From positions 1-64,000 of the forward strand of contig JAGVLO010000014.1 in assembly GCA_020049775.1 (NCBI GenBank): a stretch of 64,000 nt of DNA, in the 5' to 3' direction. The position numbers were made by a program, and so were the translations under genes. The DNA comes from Alphaproteobacteria bacterium (lineage in GTDB: Bacteria; Pseudomonadota; Alphaproteobacteria; Rickettsiales; SXRF01). Position 1 is the first letter of the stretch. Every line of letters starts with the position of its first letter. This document shows positions 35,722 to 45,822 of this stretch, piece by piece. A model generated the notes under the pieces. That model was not told the DNA's origin and ran no database searches. It saw only the letters and a list, made by a program, of their open reading frames with translations.

Positions 35722-37877
35722 TGTCCGTCCCTCCCATTTTCACCCTGCCAAAACCCGCTTACCAGCCGCGTTGCCTTTACCAGCGCCAGCGTAGCTGTTT
35801 TTGCACCTTGCTGCATCAGTGTGGGTTCGGTTCTTTCTATTTCCCGGTCCGGCAATTCAAGATAGCGCGCATTAAGCGTCATTTTGGCGTAATGCATGGC
35901 ATGTTCAGGCGCAATCACCGCATTGGAATAATAGCGCGCAGTTGCTATTTTATTTTCATAAAACGCCTTGTCCTCGGCAGGAAGTGTAGCTGATTCACGC
36001 AGCTTCTGCTTAGCGACACAGGCATTTTTTGCCAATGCCGTACCTGCCGCTACTTCATACATCAGCTCCATGTAATGGCTGGCGGCTGCCTGAAATTCCT
36101 GTATCGCAACTTCGTCTCCACTTTTTGCACGCAGGCCCGTTACCTGCATCCAGTCGGTAGCGCTCTGGAAGGTGTTGATAGCGGTATTCAGCGGCGTGGT
36201 TATATCCGCCATATCACCGTCTGCATTTAGTGTGGTCATATCACGGCGTATTTTATTCAGAAACGCATCCATGTTTTTCAGCTGGAAGGTTGCCACACCC
36301 ATAGCAAGCACCGGGTTGGAACCTTCGTAAATCCGCGCGATGCGTGAATCGATATAGGCCTGTGCTATACCCCATTCGCGCATATAGCCTGCACCACCCA
36401 TTGCCTGTAATCCCTGATCGATGGCGCGGTCGCATTTTTCCGTTAGTCCCCATTTCACCAGCGGCGTCATCACATCGACATAGCGTTGCAGGTCTGCCTT
36501 CTGCCTGGTTGTCATGCTATCCGTGTCAGCGTGCATTGTCTGATCAAACGCCATGCCTACTTCCGCTGCAATGGAGCGCCCTGCATCGATGTGTGCGCGC
36601 ATGGTGAGTATCTTGTCCTGTATATCCGGGTAATTGACGAGTTGTCCGCCCACGCCCTGCTTACGTTCCTCCGCAACATAGCGTTCCATGTTCTGGCGTA
36701 CCAGCTCGGCAATGCCAACGCCCTGCAGCCCTACTGCCATTCGGGCCTCGTTCATAATGACAAACATATTTTTCAGGCCATCGCCCACTTCACCGACGAT
36801 AAAGCCTTTGGATCCGTCATAGGCAGCATCTGTATTGGATTGTACTTCCAGCCCCATCTTGTCATTGAGCTTGGCTGCCCGCACATGGTTGGTATCTGGC
36901 TTGTCTACGCGGTTGCCGTTTTCATCAACGTAATTGCCGTCTTTATCCAGCAGTACGCGCGGCACCAGCACCAGTGACAATTTGGCGCGGCCTTTATCGT
37001 CTTTCAGCAGGTTGCCATCGGCATCCGCTGTGCGTGCCAGCACCATATGCACGATATTGCGCTCGCCATTCTTTCCTATTGTTGCATTGTGATCTGCCGA
37101 AGAAAGGAAACGTTTATAGCCGTAAACCTTGCCAGCTTTTCCATCTGCATCTAGTTGCACGGTGGTTTCCATATCGATAAGCGAGCTGCCGTAATTTGGT
37201 TCGGTCATCACCATGGCGCCTGTAAACTTCCCGCTATTGATGCGCGGCAACCACTGTGCTTTCAACTCATCGCTGCCCTTGGCTTCGATGGCCTTGGCAA
37301 CACCTGAAGACAGCATTTCCAGCACCGTATAGCCCGGATTCGCCGACATCATCATTTCGGAAATAGCGCCACTGAAGGCATGTGGCAGGTCAAGGCCGCC
37401 ATATTTGTGGTCACCGGACATACCAGCCCAGCCTTCTTCGGAAAATCTCTGGTGCAGTCCGACACCACCATCACTGCCGGATATACTGGGCGGCAGGAAT
37501 GTTTCTATATGCCGTTGCCCTTCTTCATTGGAAACAATGCGCATGCGCACCGGGTCACGGTCACCGTCATGGCTGACATCGTGCATGGCGGTGGCCATTC
37601 CTGCAAATCTATTGATCTCAGCAAAATTACCGCTGGTGCTGTCATAACCTTTTACCTTGCCCTCAAGCGAGTCAACCTTCAGGACATCCCTCAGCAGGAA
37701 TTCATATTCCTTAAGCTGCGCATCGGGGCTGTATTTTCTCCAGCTTTCGGTCTTCGGGGGCTGCGGCGTTTCGCCTTCTACCCGTTCCCACCACGGCTTG
37801 CCTGCATCCGGCACAGGATTGAGGCGTACGTCATCCTGCGTGGGATAGGTAAATTCTGTTGCTGGCTTTGCAATCAT
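35712..37877 (-). CDS. Acyl-CoA dehydrogenase (FadE/DmdC-like long form)
   Basis: 721 aa with GGGAGA before the ATG. The substrate and FAD region has FTGAMVMTEPNYGSSL, the usual T-E-P. The C-terminal signature QAMGGAGYMREWGIAQAYID then RIARIYEGSNPV holds the catalytic Glu. There are N- and C-terminal extensions like long-form dehydrogenases of the DmdC/FadE5 group. It oxidises acyl-CoA to 2-enoyl-CoA with electrons passed to ETF. It is divergent from a FadN-type enzyme, so both likely act in beta-oxidation. Confidence 0.88.
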   Translation of the reverse strand: MIAKPATEFTYPTQDDVRLNPVPDAGKPWWERVEGETPQPPKTESWRKYSPDAQLKEYEFLLRDVLKVDSLEGKVKGYDSTSGNFAEINRFAGMATAMHDVSHDGDRDPVRMRIVSNEEGQRHIETFLPPSISGSDGGVGLHQRFSEEGWAGMSGDHKYGGLDLPHAFSGAISEMMMSANPGYTVLEMLSSGVAKAIEAKGSDELKAQWLPRINSGKFTGAMVMTEPNYGSSLIDMETTVQLDADGKAGKVYGYKRFLSSADHNATIGKNGERNIVHMVLARTADADGNLLKDDKGRAKLSLVLVPRVLLDKDGNYVDENGNRVDKPDTNHVRAAKLNDKMGLEVQSNTDAAYDGSKGFIVGEVGDGLKNMFVIMNEARMAVGLQGVGIAELVRQNMERYVAEERKQGVGGQLVNYPDIQDKILTMRAHIDAGRSIAAEVGMAFDQTMHADTDSMTTRQKADLQRYVDVMTPLVKWGLTEKCDRAIDQGLQAMGGAGYMREWGIAQAYIDSRIARIYEGSNPVLAMGVATFQLKNMDAFLNKIRRDMTTLNADGDMADITTPLNTAINTFQSATDWMQVTGLRAKSGDEVAIQEFQAAASHYMELMYEVAAGTALAKNACVAKQKLRESATLPAEDKAFYENKIATARYYSNAVIAPEHAMHYAKMTLNARYLELPDREIERTEPTLMQQGAKTATLALVKATRLVSGFWQGENGRDGQCR

Positions 37878-37972
37878 AGCGTCTCCCTGATGTCATAAGT
37901 ATTTTTTGCCCCTGCTTGAACGTGCAAGGTGAGGGGCCACATTAACCGAAATTAATTAATTGAAAAGCACTA

Positions 37973-38000
37973 ATGTGTGACTCCTCTATACGTTACACAT
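37973..38000. promoter_or_regulatory. Inverted repeat between divergent beta-oxidation genes
   Basis: ATGTGTGAC and GTTACACAT form an 8-of-9 inverted repeat with a 10-base spacer in the ~300-base divergent promoter region (37878-38175). It could bind a TetR- or GntR-type fatty-acid regulator shared by both genes. No regulator gene is adjacent. The rest of the gap is AT-rich and otherwise featureless. Confidence 0.3.
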
Positions 38001-38175
38001 CGTTACCTGATTTTCTTATTATGAAACCGTGCCGTACCATATTGGAGCAATACAGGAAATTCAGCCAAACCAGGTGCTTCAAGGTAAATAAAGCTTTTGT
38101 GCTTTACAGGTGTTGTTTACCACTTATAAAGATAAGTTAAAAAAATTAACAGAAATACAATCAGGGGAAATGCAC

Positions 38176-40581
38176 ATGACCAGCATCAAAAAAATTGCAG
38201 TACTCGGCTCAGGCGTAATGGGAAGCGCCATTGCCGCACAAGCCGCCAACGCCGGATATGAAGTGGTGTTGCTTGACATGGTTCCCAAGGATGCCAAGAA
38301 CCGCAATATGCTGGCTGAGGCGGGTGTCCAGAAGCAGCTTGAAAGCAAGCCCCCGGGATTTACCCATAAGCGAAATGCCAAGCGCATTACCTGCGGTAAC
38401 TACGAAGACGACCTCGACCTGCTCAAGGATTGTGACTGGATTATCGAGGCGGTGAAAGAAGACCTCACCATCAAACAGAATATCTATAATAAAGTGGATG
38501 CCGTGCGTAAACCCGGATCGATTGTATCGTCCAACACCTCGACACTGCCGCTGCATATGCTGACGTCAGGAATGCCGGAAAGTTTTACACAGGATTTCAT
38601 GATAACGCATTTTTTCAACCCACCGCGTTTCATGTCTCTGCTTGAAATCGTTCCCGGCGGCACCACGCGCACCGATGCTGTGGATGCTGTCAGTGATTTT
38701 GCCGATAAGGCGCTGGGCAAAAGTATTGTTACCTGCAAAGACACGCCGGGCTTCATCGCCAACCGAATTGGCGTGTACTGGATGATGCAGGGATTGCAGG
38801 AAGCCATGAAACGCGGCCTGACCGTTGAACAGGCAGATGCGGTTATGGGCGTTCCCGCCGGAATGCCTAAAACGAGTATTTTCGGATTGTTTGATTTAGT
38901 GGGCATCGACCTGATGCCGCTGGCTGCAAAATCCATGGTAACGGCACTGCCCGAAAAAGATGTCTTCCGTAAAACCTATAACGAACCATTACTGCTGACA
39001 AAGATGATTGCCGAAGGCAACACCGGCCGCAAAGGCAAGGGCGGGTTTTACCGCCTGAAGAAACTGGGTGACAGAAAAATCAAAGAGGTGATTGACCTCA
39101 AAACAGGTGAATACCACCCGGAATCCAGACCAGCACCGATGGAAAGCGTGGCCGCCGCCAAAGGAGGCCTGCGCGCATTGCTCGAACATGGTGATGAAGG
39201 CGGGCAATATGCATGGGCAGTACTCTCCAACACATTATGCTATGCAGCCTCTCTGGTGCCTGAAATTTCTGATAACATCAGCGCCGTCGATGAAGCGATG
39301 CGCAAGGGTTATAACTGGAAATCCGGCCCGTTCGAGATGATCGGCAAGCTGGGCGTGGACTGGTTCTGCGACAAGCTGAAAGCAGAAGGACGGGATGTTC
39401 CGCCGATACTCGAGCAAGCACGCGGCAAAAAACTTTATGTCGTGGAAAACGGCATGCGCAAGGCATTCAGCATGGACGGCAGTTACGTCCCCGTTGCGCA
39501 ACCGGAAGGCGTGCTGACGCTGGCCGATATCAAACTGCACTCGCAACCCATCATTAAAAATGCATCCGCTGCGTTGTGGGATATGGGCGATGGTATCGTC
39601 TGCCTCGAGCTGACCTCCAAGGCCAATGCGCTCGACGCTGATACGCTGAGCATGATCGAGCAAACCATCCCGCTTGTGCAAAAAGATTTTAAAGGCCTTG
39701 TCATCGGCGGCGATGCCGAAAATTTCTCGGTCGGTGCAAATCTCGGATTAATCAAGACAGCGGCAAAAGCGCAAGCCTGGGACCAGATAAGCGCCATTAT
39801 CAAACGCGGACAAAACGCCATGATGGCACTCAAATACGCTGCATTCCCTGTTGTGGCCGCGCCGTCAGGCATGACGCTGGGTGGGGGTTGCGAACTACTG
39901 CTGCACAGCGATGCTGTACAGGCACATACTGAGACCTATGCCGGACTTGTAGAAGCAGGCGTCGGCCTCGTTCCGGGCTGGGGCGGCTGCACCCAAATGC
40001 TGATGCGCCATGTGGCAGTAAACCAGACCCAGAAACTGGAGGGATGGTTCGCATCGGAAGGCCGTACCGTGGCGGCTATCCGCGATATCTCCACCGTGTT
40101 CCAAAGCATCGCCAATGGTAAGTTTTCTGGTTCTGCCGAAGAAGCACGCGACATGAAAATCCTGCGCGAGGGGGATGGCATCAGCATGAACCGTTCGCGC
40201 ATACTGGCCGATGCCAAGGCACGTTGCGCCGAGATGGTCAAGGATTATACACCACCTGTACCACAAAAAATCTACCTCCCCGGAAGGACAGCCAGAATGG
40301 CGCTCAACACAATGGTAGATGGTTTGTCTTGGGTCGGCAGGGTGAATTCACACGATGTGGTCGTGTCCAAGGCGCTGGCCAATGTGCTTTCAGGTGGCAA
40401 TACCAGCACCGGTAAAGCGTTGGGCGAAAGTGACCTGCTGAAACTCGAGCACGATAATTTCATGGAACTGGTAAAAACCCCGGCCACCATGGCACGTATC
40501 GAACATATGCTGGAAACAGGTAAGCCGCTTAGGGAATCAAACAGCACGCGAAGCAACCGTTCAGCGGGACAAAGCCGCTGA
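38176..40581 (+). CDS. FadN-type bifunctional 3-hydroxyacyl-CoA dehydrogenase/enoyl-CoA hydratase
   Basis: 801 aa from the ATG at 38176, the best-placed start after AGGGGA; the frame runs 22 codons further up. The NAD site VLGSGVMG lies at residues ~9-16. ITHFFNPPRFM holds the catalytic His, and KDTPGFIANRIG follows. The C-terminal crotonase domain has VIGGDAENFSVGANL, SGMTLGGGCELLLHSD and EAGVGLVPGWGG. Dehydrogenase first, crotonase last, is the FadN arrangement, the reverse of E. coli FadB. No thiolase is visible in the window. Confidence 0.87.
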   Translation: MTSIKKIAVLGSGVMGSAIAAQAANAGYEVVLLDMVPKDAKNRNMLAEAGVQKQLESKPPGFTHKRNAKRITCGNYEDDLDLLKDCDWIIEAVKEDLTIKQNIYNKVDAVRKPGSIVSSNTSTLPLHMLTSGMPESFTQDFMITHFFNPPRFMSLLEIVPGGTTRTDAVDAVSDFADKALGKSIVTCKDTPGFIANRIGVYWMMQGLQEAMKRGLTVEQADAVMGVPAGMPKTSIFGLFDLVGIDLMPLAAKSMVTALPEKDVFRKTYNEPLLLTKMIAEGNTGRKGKGGFYRLKKLGDRKIKEVIDLKTGEYHPESRPAPMESVAAAKGGLRALLEHGDEGGQYAWAVLSNTLCYAASLVPEISDNISAVDEAMRKGYNWKSGPFEMIGKLGVDWFCDKLKAEGRDVPPILEQARGKKLYVVENGMRKAFSMDGSYVPVAQPEGVLTLADIKLHSQPIIKNASAALWDMGDGIVCLELTSKANALDADTLSMIEQTIPLVQKDFKGLVIGGDAENFSVGANLGLIKTAAKAQAWDQISAIIKRGQNAMMALKYAAFPVVAAPSGMTLGGGCELLLHSDAVQAHTETYAGLVEAGVGLVPGWGGCTQMLMRHVAVNQTQKLEGWFASEGRTVAAIRDISTVFQSIANGKFSGSAEEARDMKILREGDGISMNRSRILADAKARCAEMVKDYTPPVPQKIYLPGRTARMALNTMVDGLSWVGRVNSHDVVVSKALANVLSGGNTSTGKALGESDLLKLEHDNFMELVKTPATMARIEHMLETGKPLRESNSTRSNRSAGQSR

Positions 40582-40604
40582 GATCGCTACAGTAACGGCC
40601 TTTG

Positions 40605-41786
40605 TCATCTTTTCCAAGAACCGTCTGTTGTATAACCGTCGATAACAATACCGGATTCACCAGTTTTGAACCGTTCCGGAGCAATGGGAGAATTGCCAAT
40701 AGTAACGTCACCAGCAACCACAGCTGCCGGTTCATCTTTTTTGGTAAGAACCTGTATTGCTGCCGGGGATACACGTCCCTGAAGGCCGAGTACTTCAATA
40801 ACTCTTTTGGGAACCTGACTGTTGGCCCTCATCTGGCTTATACGGCTTTCGGAAAGCCCGCATTCGTGACCTAATACCTTTAGCGTGATGCCCATGGATT
40901 TGGCGAAATCATACACGGCCTGCGCTGATCTTTCAGGCTCACTGATGAGTTGCTCCAGTCTGTCTTTATGGCCCACCACCAGCTCAGGTAATTCATCATC
41001 ACTCAACTGCAGATAAGCAAATTTCAGTTGGGTGATCGCACCCTTGATGTCTCTTCCTTGTTTGCCTTTGCTCTCGCGCTTTACCCAGCTTTCCACCTTT
41101 GCCACGCCATCCTTACTCTCTATCCCTTCATAGAGCGCTTGTCTGATAATGGATTGGTGGGGATCTTCTAGCGCCTGCAGTGCTATCATGAAAGCGCGCG
41201 CGTCATTGATGCCAAATTCATTGCTGGCATCCATGCCCATGTATGTGCCAACCACCTCTTGCAACCTTTCAGCTTCACCGGCCCTCTTTTCCTGAAGCCC
41301 CTGCAAGGAACCTGCGCCGTAAATCTTGACTTGTTCCGCGCTTTTGGGAGAACCGGCACGCCCGAGTACACTCCTGAAATAGTCGATCACTTCACCGCCC
41401 ATGCGGGTTTTAAAATATTCTATAGCCTGCCTGGGTGCTTTGTCCGGTGTACATTTCAGAATTGCGCCCATCAGGCCACCAAAATTCTCCGTACCCGGCT
41501 GGCCCATCAGTGCGATGCTTTCAACATCATCTATATCAATGCGCTTCGCGTTCGCCTGCTGCACACCCCTGATCGCTTCTTTCTGCAACACCGTTTTGGA
41601 TAGTGTGGAAAACTCTGCAAATATGGCATCGGCATAGCGCCTTACTTCAGCGTCGTTTTTATAGGCGTTGGTAGAGTTTTCATCTCCTGTCCGACCAGCA
41701 TAGCGCAACTTTGCAGCATGCAGGCCTACTACGTTCTGGCTTAATATGTCGAGTTTTTCATCGTTAAATGTTTTGGGTCTGGGCAT
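40605..41786 (-). CDS. Divergent sigma-70/FliA-like protein
   Basis: 393 aa. Residues 84-139 read like a sigma region 2: IDIDDVESIALMG, GGLMGAILK, and Y-x-K-T-R-M-G-G-E-V-I-D-Y-F-R, compared with the SigB/FliA pattern ending IRGAMIDYLR. Residues 300-323 (ITLKVLGHECGLSESRISQM) closely resemble FliA region 4.2. The long middle and ~65-residue tail are unusual, and the core-binding region is weak. It could be an alternative sigma factor or a sigma-derived HTH regulator. Confidence 0.5.
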   Translation of the reverse strand: MPRPKTFNDEKLDILSQNVVGLHAAKLRYAGRTGDENSTNAYKNDAEVRRYADAIFAEFSTLSKTVLQKEAIRGVQQANAKRIDIDDVESIALMGQPGTENFGGLMGAILKCTPDKAPRQAIEYFKTRMGGEVIDYFRSVLGRAGSPKSAEQVKIYGAGSLQGLQEKRAGEAERLQEVVGTYMGMDASNEFGINDARAFMIALQALEDPHQSIIRQALYEGIESKDGVAKVESWVKRESKGKQGRDIKGAITQLKFAYLQLSDDELPELVVGHKDRLEQLISEPERSAQAVYDFAKSMGITLKVLGHECGLSESRISQMRANSQVPKRVIEVLGLQGRVSPAAIQVLTKKDEPAAVVAGDVTIGNSPIAPERFKTGESGIVIDGYTTDGSWKR

Positions 41787-41959
41787 AGGCCTATTCGTTT
41801 ATTTTTGTTAATATATTATACAGTTATATGCTTTGACCAACAGCATGACAAGCTGATACTTAATTTACTTAGTATTAAGTATAAAATTTATTATTTATAA
41901 TGACTTATATATTCCCACAATGGGACATGGCCAGCATATAAATACTCGCTCCGGCTACA

Positions 41960-41987
41960 TTGACAGGGCGCGATAACCTAATACTAT
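41960..41987 (+). promoter_or_regulatory. Sigma-70-type promoter for the gene at 42026
   Basis: TTGACA and TACTAT are separated by 16 bases, and the -10 ends 38 bases before the start. A small palindrome TCCCA-CAA-TGGGA lies upstream at 41913-41925 and may be an operator. The gap also serves the divergent sigma-like gene. Confidence 0.5.
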
Positions 41988-42025
41988 GCAATCAAAATCA
42001 TAAATAAAAATCACAGGGAGTGAAT

Positions 42026-42640
42026 ATGTCTTCAAGAAAACGGGAATTGCTGCTCGCGGGAGCAGCTGGAACATTTGTTGGCGCAGGATCGCTCGCATTG
42101 GTGAATGGTTTTAATGGTGACAGACCACAACATGACGCACCTCCACCACCACCCTCAGAGGAAATCCGCCAGCAGGTAGAAGACAAAAGGACACTGGTTG
42201 CCGCGCTGGAGCGTATCGCTGCTTACAAGCGCTATGATGAGCGCGATTACACCGAAGTGTGGGATATGCACGACAAGGCCAGCCGCGAAAGCAAACGCCA
42301 GCATCTGGGCTTTGTAAAAGTGACGGCGAAAGTAGGCGATGTTGTAGGTACGGCCAGCGATATCAACAGAAGGATGAAAGGGAAATCGGCAGACATAAGT
42401 GATCTGGCGGTTCGCTTCAAAGAAAATGCGAGAGACATGATGAACTACTATGTCAGCGGCCAAGGCCCGCAGCAAATAGCCATGGCGGAAGTACCGTCGG
42501 AATTCTGGCCGGAAGATAGATTTCAGGCAGCGCGCGCGCAGTTTGATACGTTTGCAAAAGACGTGGAACTGGCCAACCGCCTTATCACCACACTCAAGCT
42601 TGACCAGCCGGAGCAGGTGAAAAACGCCGCAGGACGCTAA
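42026..42640 (+). CDS. Unknown exported or membrane-anchored helical protein
   Basis: 204 aa from the ATG at 42026 with GGGAG. The basic start SSRKRELLLAGAAGTFVGAGSLALV is a signal/anchor with a weak Tat look. A Pro-rich stretch (APPPPPSEE) precedes a charged helical body. No conserved motif is recognised. It converges with the aldehyde dehydrogenase gene. Confidence 0.6.
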   Translation: MSSRKRELLLAGAAGTFVGAGSLALVNGFNGDRPQHDAPPPPPSEEIRQQVEDKRTLVAALERIAAYKRYDERDYTEVWDMHDKASRESKRQHLGFVKVTAKVGDVVGTASDINRRMKGKSADISDLAVRFKENARDMMNYYVSGQGPQQIAMAEVPSEFWPEDRFQAARAQFDTFAKDVELANRLITTLKLDQPEQVKNAAGR

Positions 42641-42652
42641 AGCGTTTCCGGC

Positions 42653-44269
42653 TTAGCGCATGGAAGCGATGGTGGAACGGCTGGAGTAAAGCCCGAAATG
42701 GCTGTCGCCACCGATGGTCGCAAGACCCGGATGGCCGTGTGGCCCGCGCGGGCTTTGGTCTTTCGGAGCGCCGTTGACTGCCAGAGAAGTAACGCTAACC
42801 TCATGGGCATAATGCTCAACGTCCTTCGGATCGTTGGTAAAAATCGCTGCCGCCAGCCCGTGGCTGTCGAGACGCTTGGTCGTCGCAATGGCTTGATCCA
42901 GCGTCTGCACCGGATGCACGATATGAACCAGCGGCCCGAAGATTTCATCCTTGAAGCAATCATTGAGCTTACGAGCATTTTCTGCGTTAGTAATATCCAC
43001 GCATGACCAGTCAATCACTATCGGGTTTACCCAGTAGGAATCTTCCGCTGACGCCAAAGGCACAATATTATTGCTGACCTCAAGCCGGCCATGCACCGTA
43101 GCGCCGAGTTCTTTTGCCAATGCAATGGCCTCTTTCATTTTCTGGTGCGCGCCACGATCTACCAGCGGACCCATTTTTATTCCCTGCTTGAAAGGGTTGC
43201 CTATTTCATCTGGCTTTGGGCCTTCGTCACATTTAGACTTAAGCGCTTCCGTCACCGCTTCGGCACCGTTCTGCACACATAAAAACCTCGGGGCGGTGCA
43301 ACGCTGACCAGTGGCCGGACCAAAACCGGCATAGATAGTCTCGGCAATTTTTTCAGCCGGAGCATTGTCCATCGAAGATTTCATAATGGTAATCACGTTG
43401 CTGCCGCCCATTTCCAGAATGGTGGGCTTGCGACCGCGCGAATTGCGGATGATTTCGCCCACCGTATCGCCGCCGACAAAATGCACTACATCCGCCTCGC
43501 TGGTCAGGTTGGTATTCACGCCCACGCTGTACTGGATAAGATTGCCTGTGTTTTTTGCCAGTTCATCGGCATAAGGCTTGCCTTCTGTTTTCGCCTTATC
43601 GGCAAATTCCTGCACCGCTTCACGCGCGGCCTGCATAAACGGAAATACCCAGTTCGGCGCTTTCAGCGGCGCAGACACAATAGCACCATTGCCGGCAGCG
43701 AGCGAACCGACAATACCGCCAATCGCCAGAGCATAGGGATAATTGTACGCGCCAATTACCTGCACAGCACCTTGCGGACGCATGCGGTTGGCAATTTTGC
43801 CCACGTGTTTCTGGCCAAGCTGTTTTTCAGCTTCGTCACGCGCATAATCAAACCATTCTTTGCCCTTTCCCATCTCACCTTTGGACAGCTCGATGGGTTT
43901 TCCAGTATCCGCAGTAATGGTGGTCATGATGGCATCCTGATATTTGGTGATTTTCTCTTCCAGAATACCTAGGAACTCAATGCGGTCTGCAATTGGCACC
44001 GATTCCATTACCTTGCTGGCCGCACGCGCATTGGTCAGCAACTGCTTGGCCTGCTCGTTATTGGTTTGTTGCAGGAAAAAACCTTTACGACCAAAAATCG
44101 CATTATGCGACTGCACTTGTGTCGGGCCTGCCGAGAGTGACTGGTTAAAGGAATCAAACTGCCTCAGAAACTCCATGTACGCGCCGTTAAACGCCGAAAA
44201 ATCCTTGTTATCAATGGCAGCATCCATTTTTTGCTGGGTGGCTTTGGTGGCTTCTTGTGAATATTGCAT
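42653..44269 (-). CDS. NAD(P)-dependent aldehyde dehydrogenase
   Basis: 538 aa with AGGAGAG before the ATG. The Rossmann segment VIGAYNYPYALAIGG carries the stabilising Asn (176). FVGGDTVGE binds the cofactor, LEMGGSN carries Glu286, and GQRCTAPRF carries catalytic Cys324. The C-terminal EIFGPLVHIVHP is also conserved. The N-terminus is extended by about 60 residues. It oxidises an aldehyde to an acid; the substrate cannot be read from sequence, and an amino-acid or fatty-aldehyde role fits the nearby beta-oxidation genes. Confidence 0.88.
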   Translation of the reverse strand: MQYSQEATKATQQKMDAAIDNKDFSAFNGAYMEFLRQFDSFNQSLSAGPTQVQSHNAIFGRKGFFLQQTNNEQAKQLLTNARAASKVMESVPIADRIEFLGILEEKITKYQDAIMTTITADTGKPIELSKGEMGKGKEWFDYARDEAEKQLGQKHVGKIANRMRPQGAVQVIGAYNYPYALAIGGIVGSLAAGNGAIVSAPLKAPNWVFPFMQAAREAVQEFADKAKTEGKPYADELAKNTGNLIQYSVGVNTNLTSEADVVHFVGGDTVGEIIRNSRGRKPTILEMGGSNVITIMKSSMDNAPAEKIAETIYAGFGPATGQRCTAPRFLCVQNGAEAVTEALKSKCDEGPKPDEIGNPFKQGIKMGPLVDRGAHQKMKEAIALAKELGATVHGRLEVSNNIVPLASAEDSYWVNPIVIDWSCVDITNAENARKLNDCFKDEIFGPLVHIVHPVQTLDQAIATTKRLDSHGLAAAIFTNDPKDVEHYAHEVSVTSLAVNGAPKDQSPRGPHGHPGLATIGGDSHFGLYSSRSTIASMR

Positions 44270-44425
44270 CTAAACTCTCCTGGAAATTGCAGTGAACCCT
44301 CACCGCACTGAATGTAAACTAAATTAACATATGGATATTAATTTAGTTAATTATATTAACGAACACAAGGAGAGTTTTATATATTAATATACTGATATAT
44401 AATATTTACAGCATTGATGGGTAGG

Positions 44426-45376
44426 CTACCTGGTAACTATCCTGAAGCTTTTTGCCTCAATCATCGGCAGCTGGATTTTGAGCTTCTTCATCGCATCCGC
44501 CCAAGGCTGCGGGGGAGTGACCGCCATAATCTTGTCTATCTCTTCCCGCTCCACATGCTTATCCAGATTTTCCTTCTCGGAGATATCAAAACCAACCACC
44601 TGCGCACCAACCAGATGCGCGGCTATCATTGAATAAAACCCTATATCCGCACTCAGCAGCTTTAGGGTTGCCTGTTCGCTGGCGCTCAACTGCGGACTCC
44701 TTCTAGAACGACCGCCTAACACCGCACCGATATCAAGCGCCGTGGTGCGCTTTCCTTGCTGCATGTCTTTCTCTACGTACGGCTTGGGGGTCAGGCGTTC
44801 GCTACGCTCGGTTTTTGGCTGGCCATAGGTTTCAACAAGATTCGTTAGTTCTGTCTGTATCATGCGCAGTGTCAGGAAAGCGTGCTTGATATTCTGCAAC
44901 TCAACTTCGTCCGGCACAAGGTCTTGATTACGACTCAATGCATAGGTAATTTGTTTGAAATAGGAATCCACCCCATCAAATACATTCGGCAGGTGACGCA
45001 CGGTTACCCCGTTCTTAGCCACTTTTTTGTCAACCATGGCGTTTGGCAGGTTCTGCATCACCATGTTCATATGCGCTGTCGTATTGCCAAAAAGACTGCC
45101 AAGAATCGCGATTATGTTATCACGCAGTGGTCCCGGGCCGTGCCTGTACGGCATCATTGCCCCGCTTGTAGGGACTAATCCATATGACTGGTCAACGTCC
45201 GGTTCATCATCGTCTGGCGAGTTGTCATTTTGTGGTGGTGGGGTAGAATCATCTTGTGACGGCTGTTCACCACGTGGCGAATGCTGTGAACCATCCTCCG
45301 ATGAATGTTCATCGCGCGGCGGCGGATTTTCATCATCGTCTGGAAGATCTTTGCCGGATCTGTCATCAATACCCAT
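44426..45376 (-). CDS. Unknown protein with acidic disordered N-terminus
   Basis: 316 aa with AGAGGGCGGG before the ATG. The first ~70 residues are Asp/Glu/Pro/Ser/Gln-rich and surely disordered. The rest is soluble, mostly helical, with a run SEQATLKLLSADIGFYSMIAAHLVGAQVVGFD that might bury a hydrophobic helix. There is no recognisable family. It is isolated between the aldehyde dehydrogenase and ArsR genes. Confidence 0.6.
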   Translation of the reverse strand: MGIDDRSGKDLPDDDENPPPRDEHSSEDGSQHSPRGEQPSQDDSTPPPQNDNSPDDDEPDVDQSYGLVPTSGAMMPYRHGPGPLRDNIIAILGSLFGNTTAHMNMVMQNLPNAMVDKKVAKNGVTVRHLPNVFDGVDSYFKQITYALSRNQDLVPDEVELQNIKHAFLTLRMIQTELTNLVETYGQPKTERSERLTPKPYVEKDMQQGKRTTALDIGAVLGGRSRRSPQLSASEQATLKLLSADIGFYSMIAAHLVGAQVVGFDISEKENLDKHVEREEIDKIMAVTPPQPWADAMKKLKIQLPMIEAKSFRIVTR

Positions 45377-45479
45377 AACACCCGCCCTCTTTATTAACTT
45401 TTCTTAGAAAATATCAGGGCTTTCAGGTCATAGCAAGCACTGATGAACTTATTATTTAGTTATATTTTTCAAGTAATTA

Positions 45480-45815
45480 TTACGCGTCTGATGCATCACA
45501 TTCTTCACGCGCCAGCTTAATGATGAGCTTCAGCAAGCCGGGAAAGCGCTGATTGATGTCATCAAGGCGAATAATGTTTCGGTTTTCAACGCCCTGCTTG
45601 GTGGTGCGTATCAGACCAGCTTCACGCAATATACGAAAATGATTGGAAAGCGTGGATTTTGCAATCTGCGGGCATGGAGAAGCCTCCGTGCATGACATGC
45701 ACCCCTTATTATCCATAAGCCCTACAAATATTTTCATGCGCATGGGGTCCGACAACGCAGCCAGCACCCCTGAAAGCGTAATATCTTCTTTTGCTGGATG
45801 AATAAATCTGGTCAT
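45480..45815 (-). CDS. ArsR-family winged-helix repressor
   Basis: 111 aa from the ATG at 45815. VLAALSDPMRMKIFVGL opens the ArsR fold, and the recognition helix region is IAKSTLSNHFRILREAGLI. Cysteines at CMSCTEASPC precede it, not in the classical CxC metal site. A sigma-70 promoter ends only ~8 bases upstream, so the mRNA may be leaderless. It is divergent from a short-chain dehydrogenase across a palindrome. Confidence 0.85.
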   Translation of the reverse strand: MTRFIHPAKEDITLSGVLAALSDPMRMKIFVGLMDNKGCMSCTEASPCPQIAKSTLSNHFRILREAGLIRTTKQGVENRNIIRLDDINQRFPGLLKLIIKLAREECDASDA

Positions 45816-45822
45816 GAAAAAA

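Noticed and set aside
40562-40580. Hairpin CAGCGG/CCGCTG as a terminator of the FadN-type gene
   Set aside because: It lies within the last codons and lacks a T-run.
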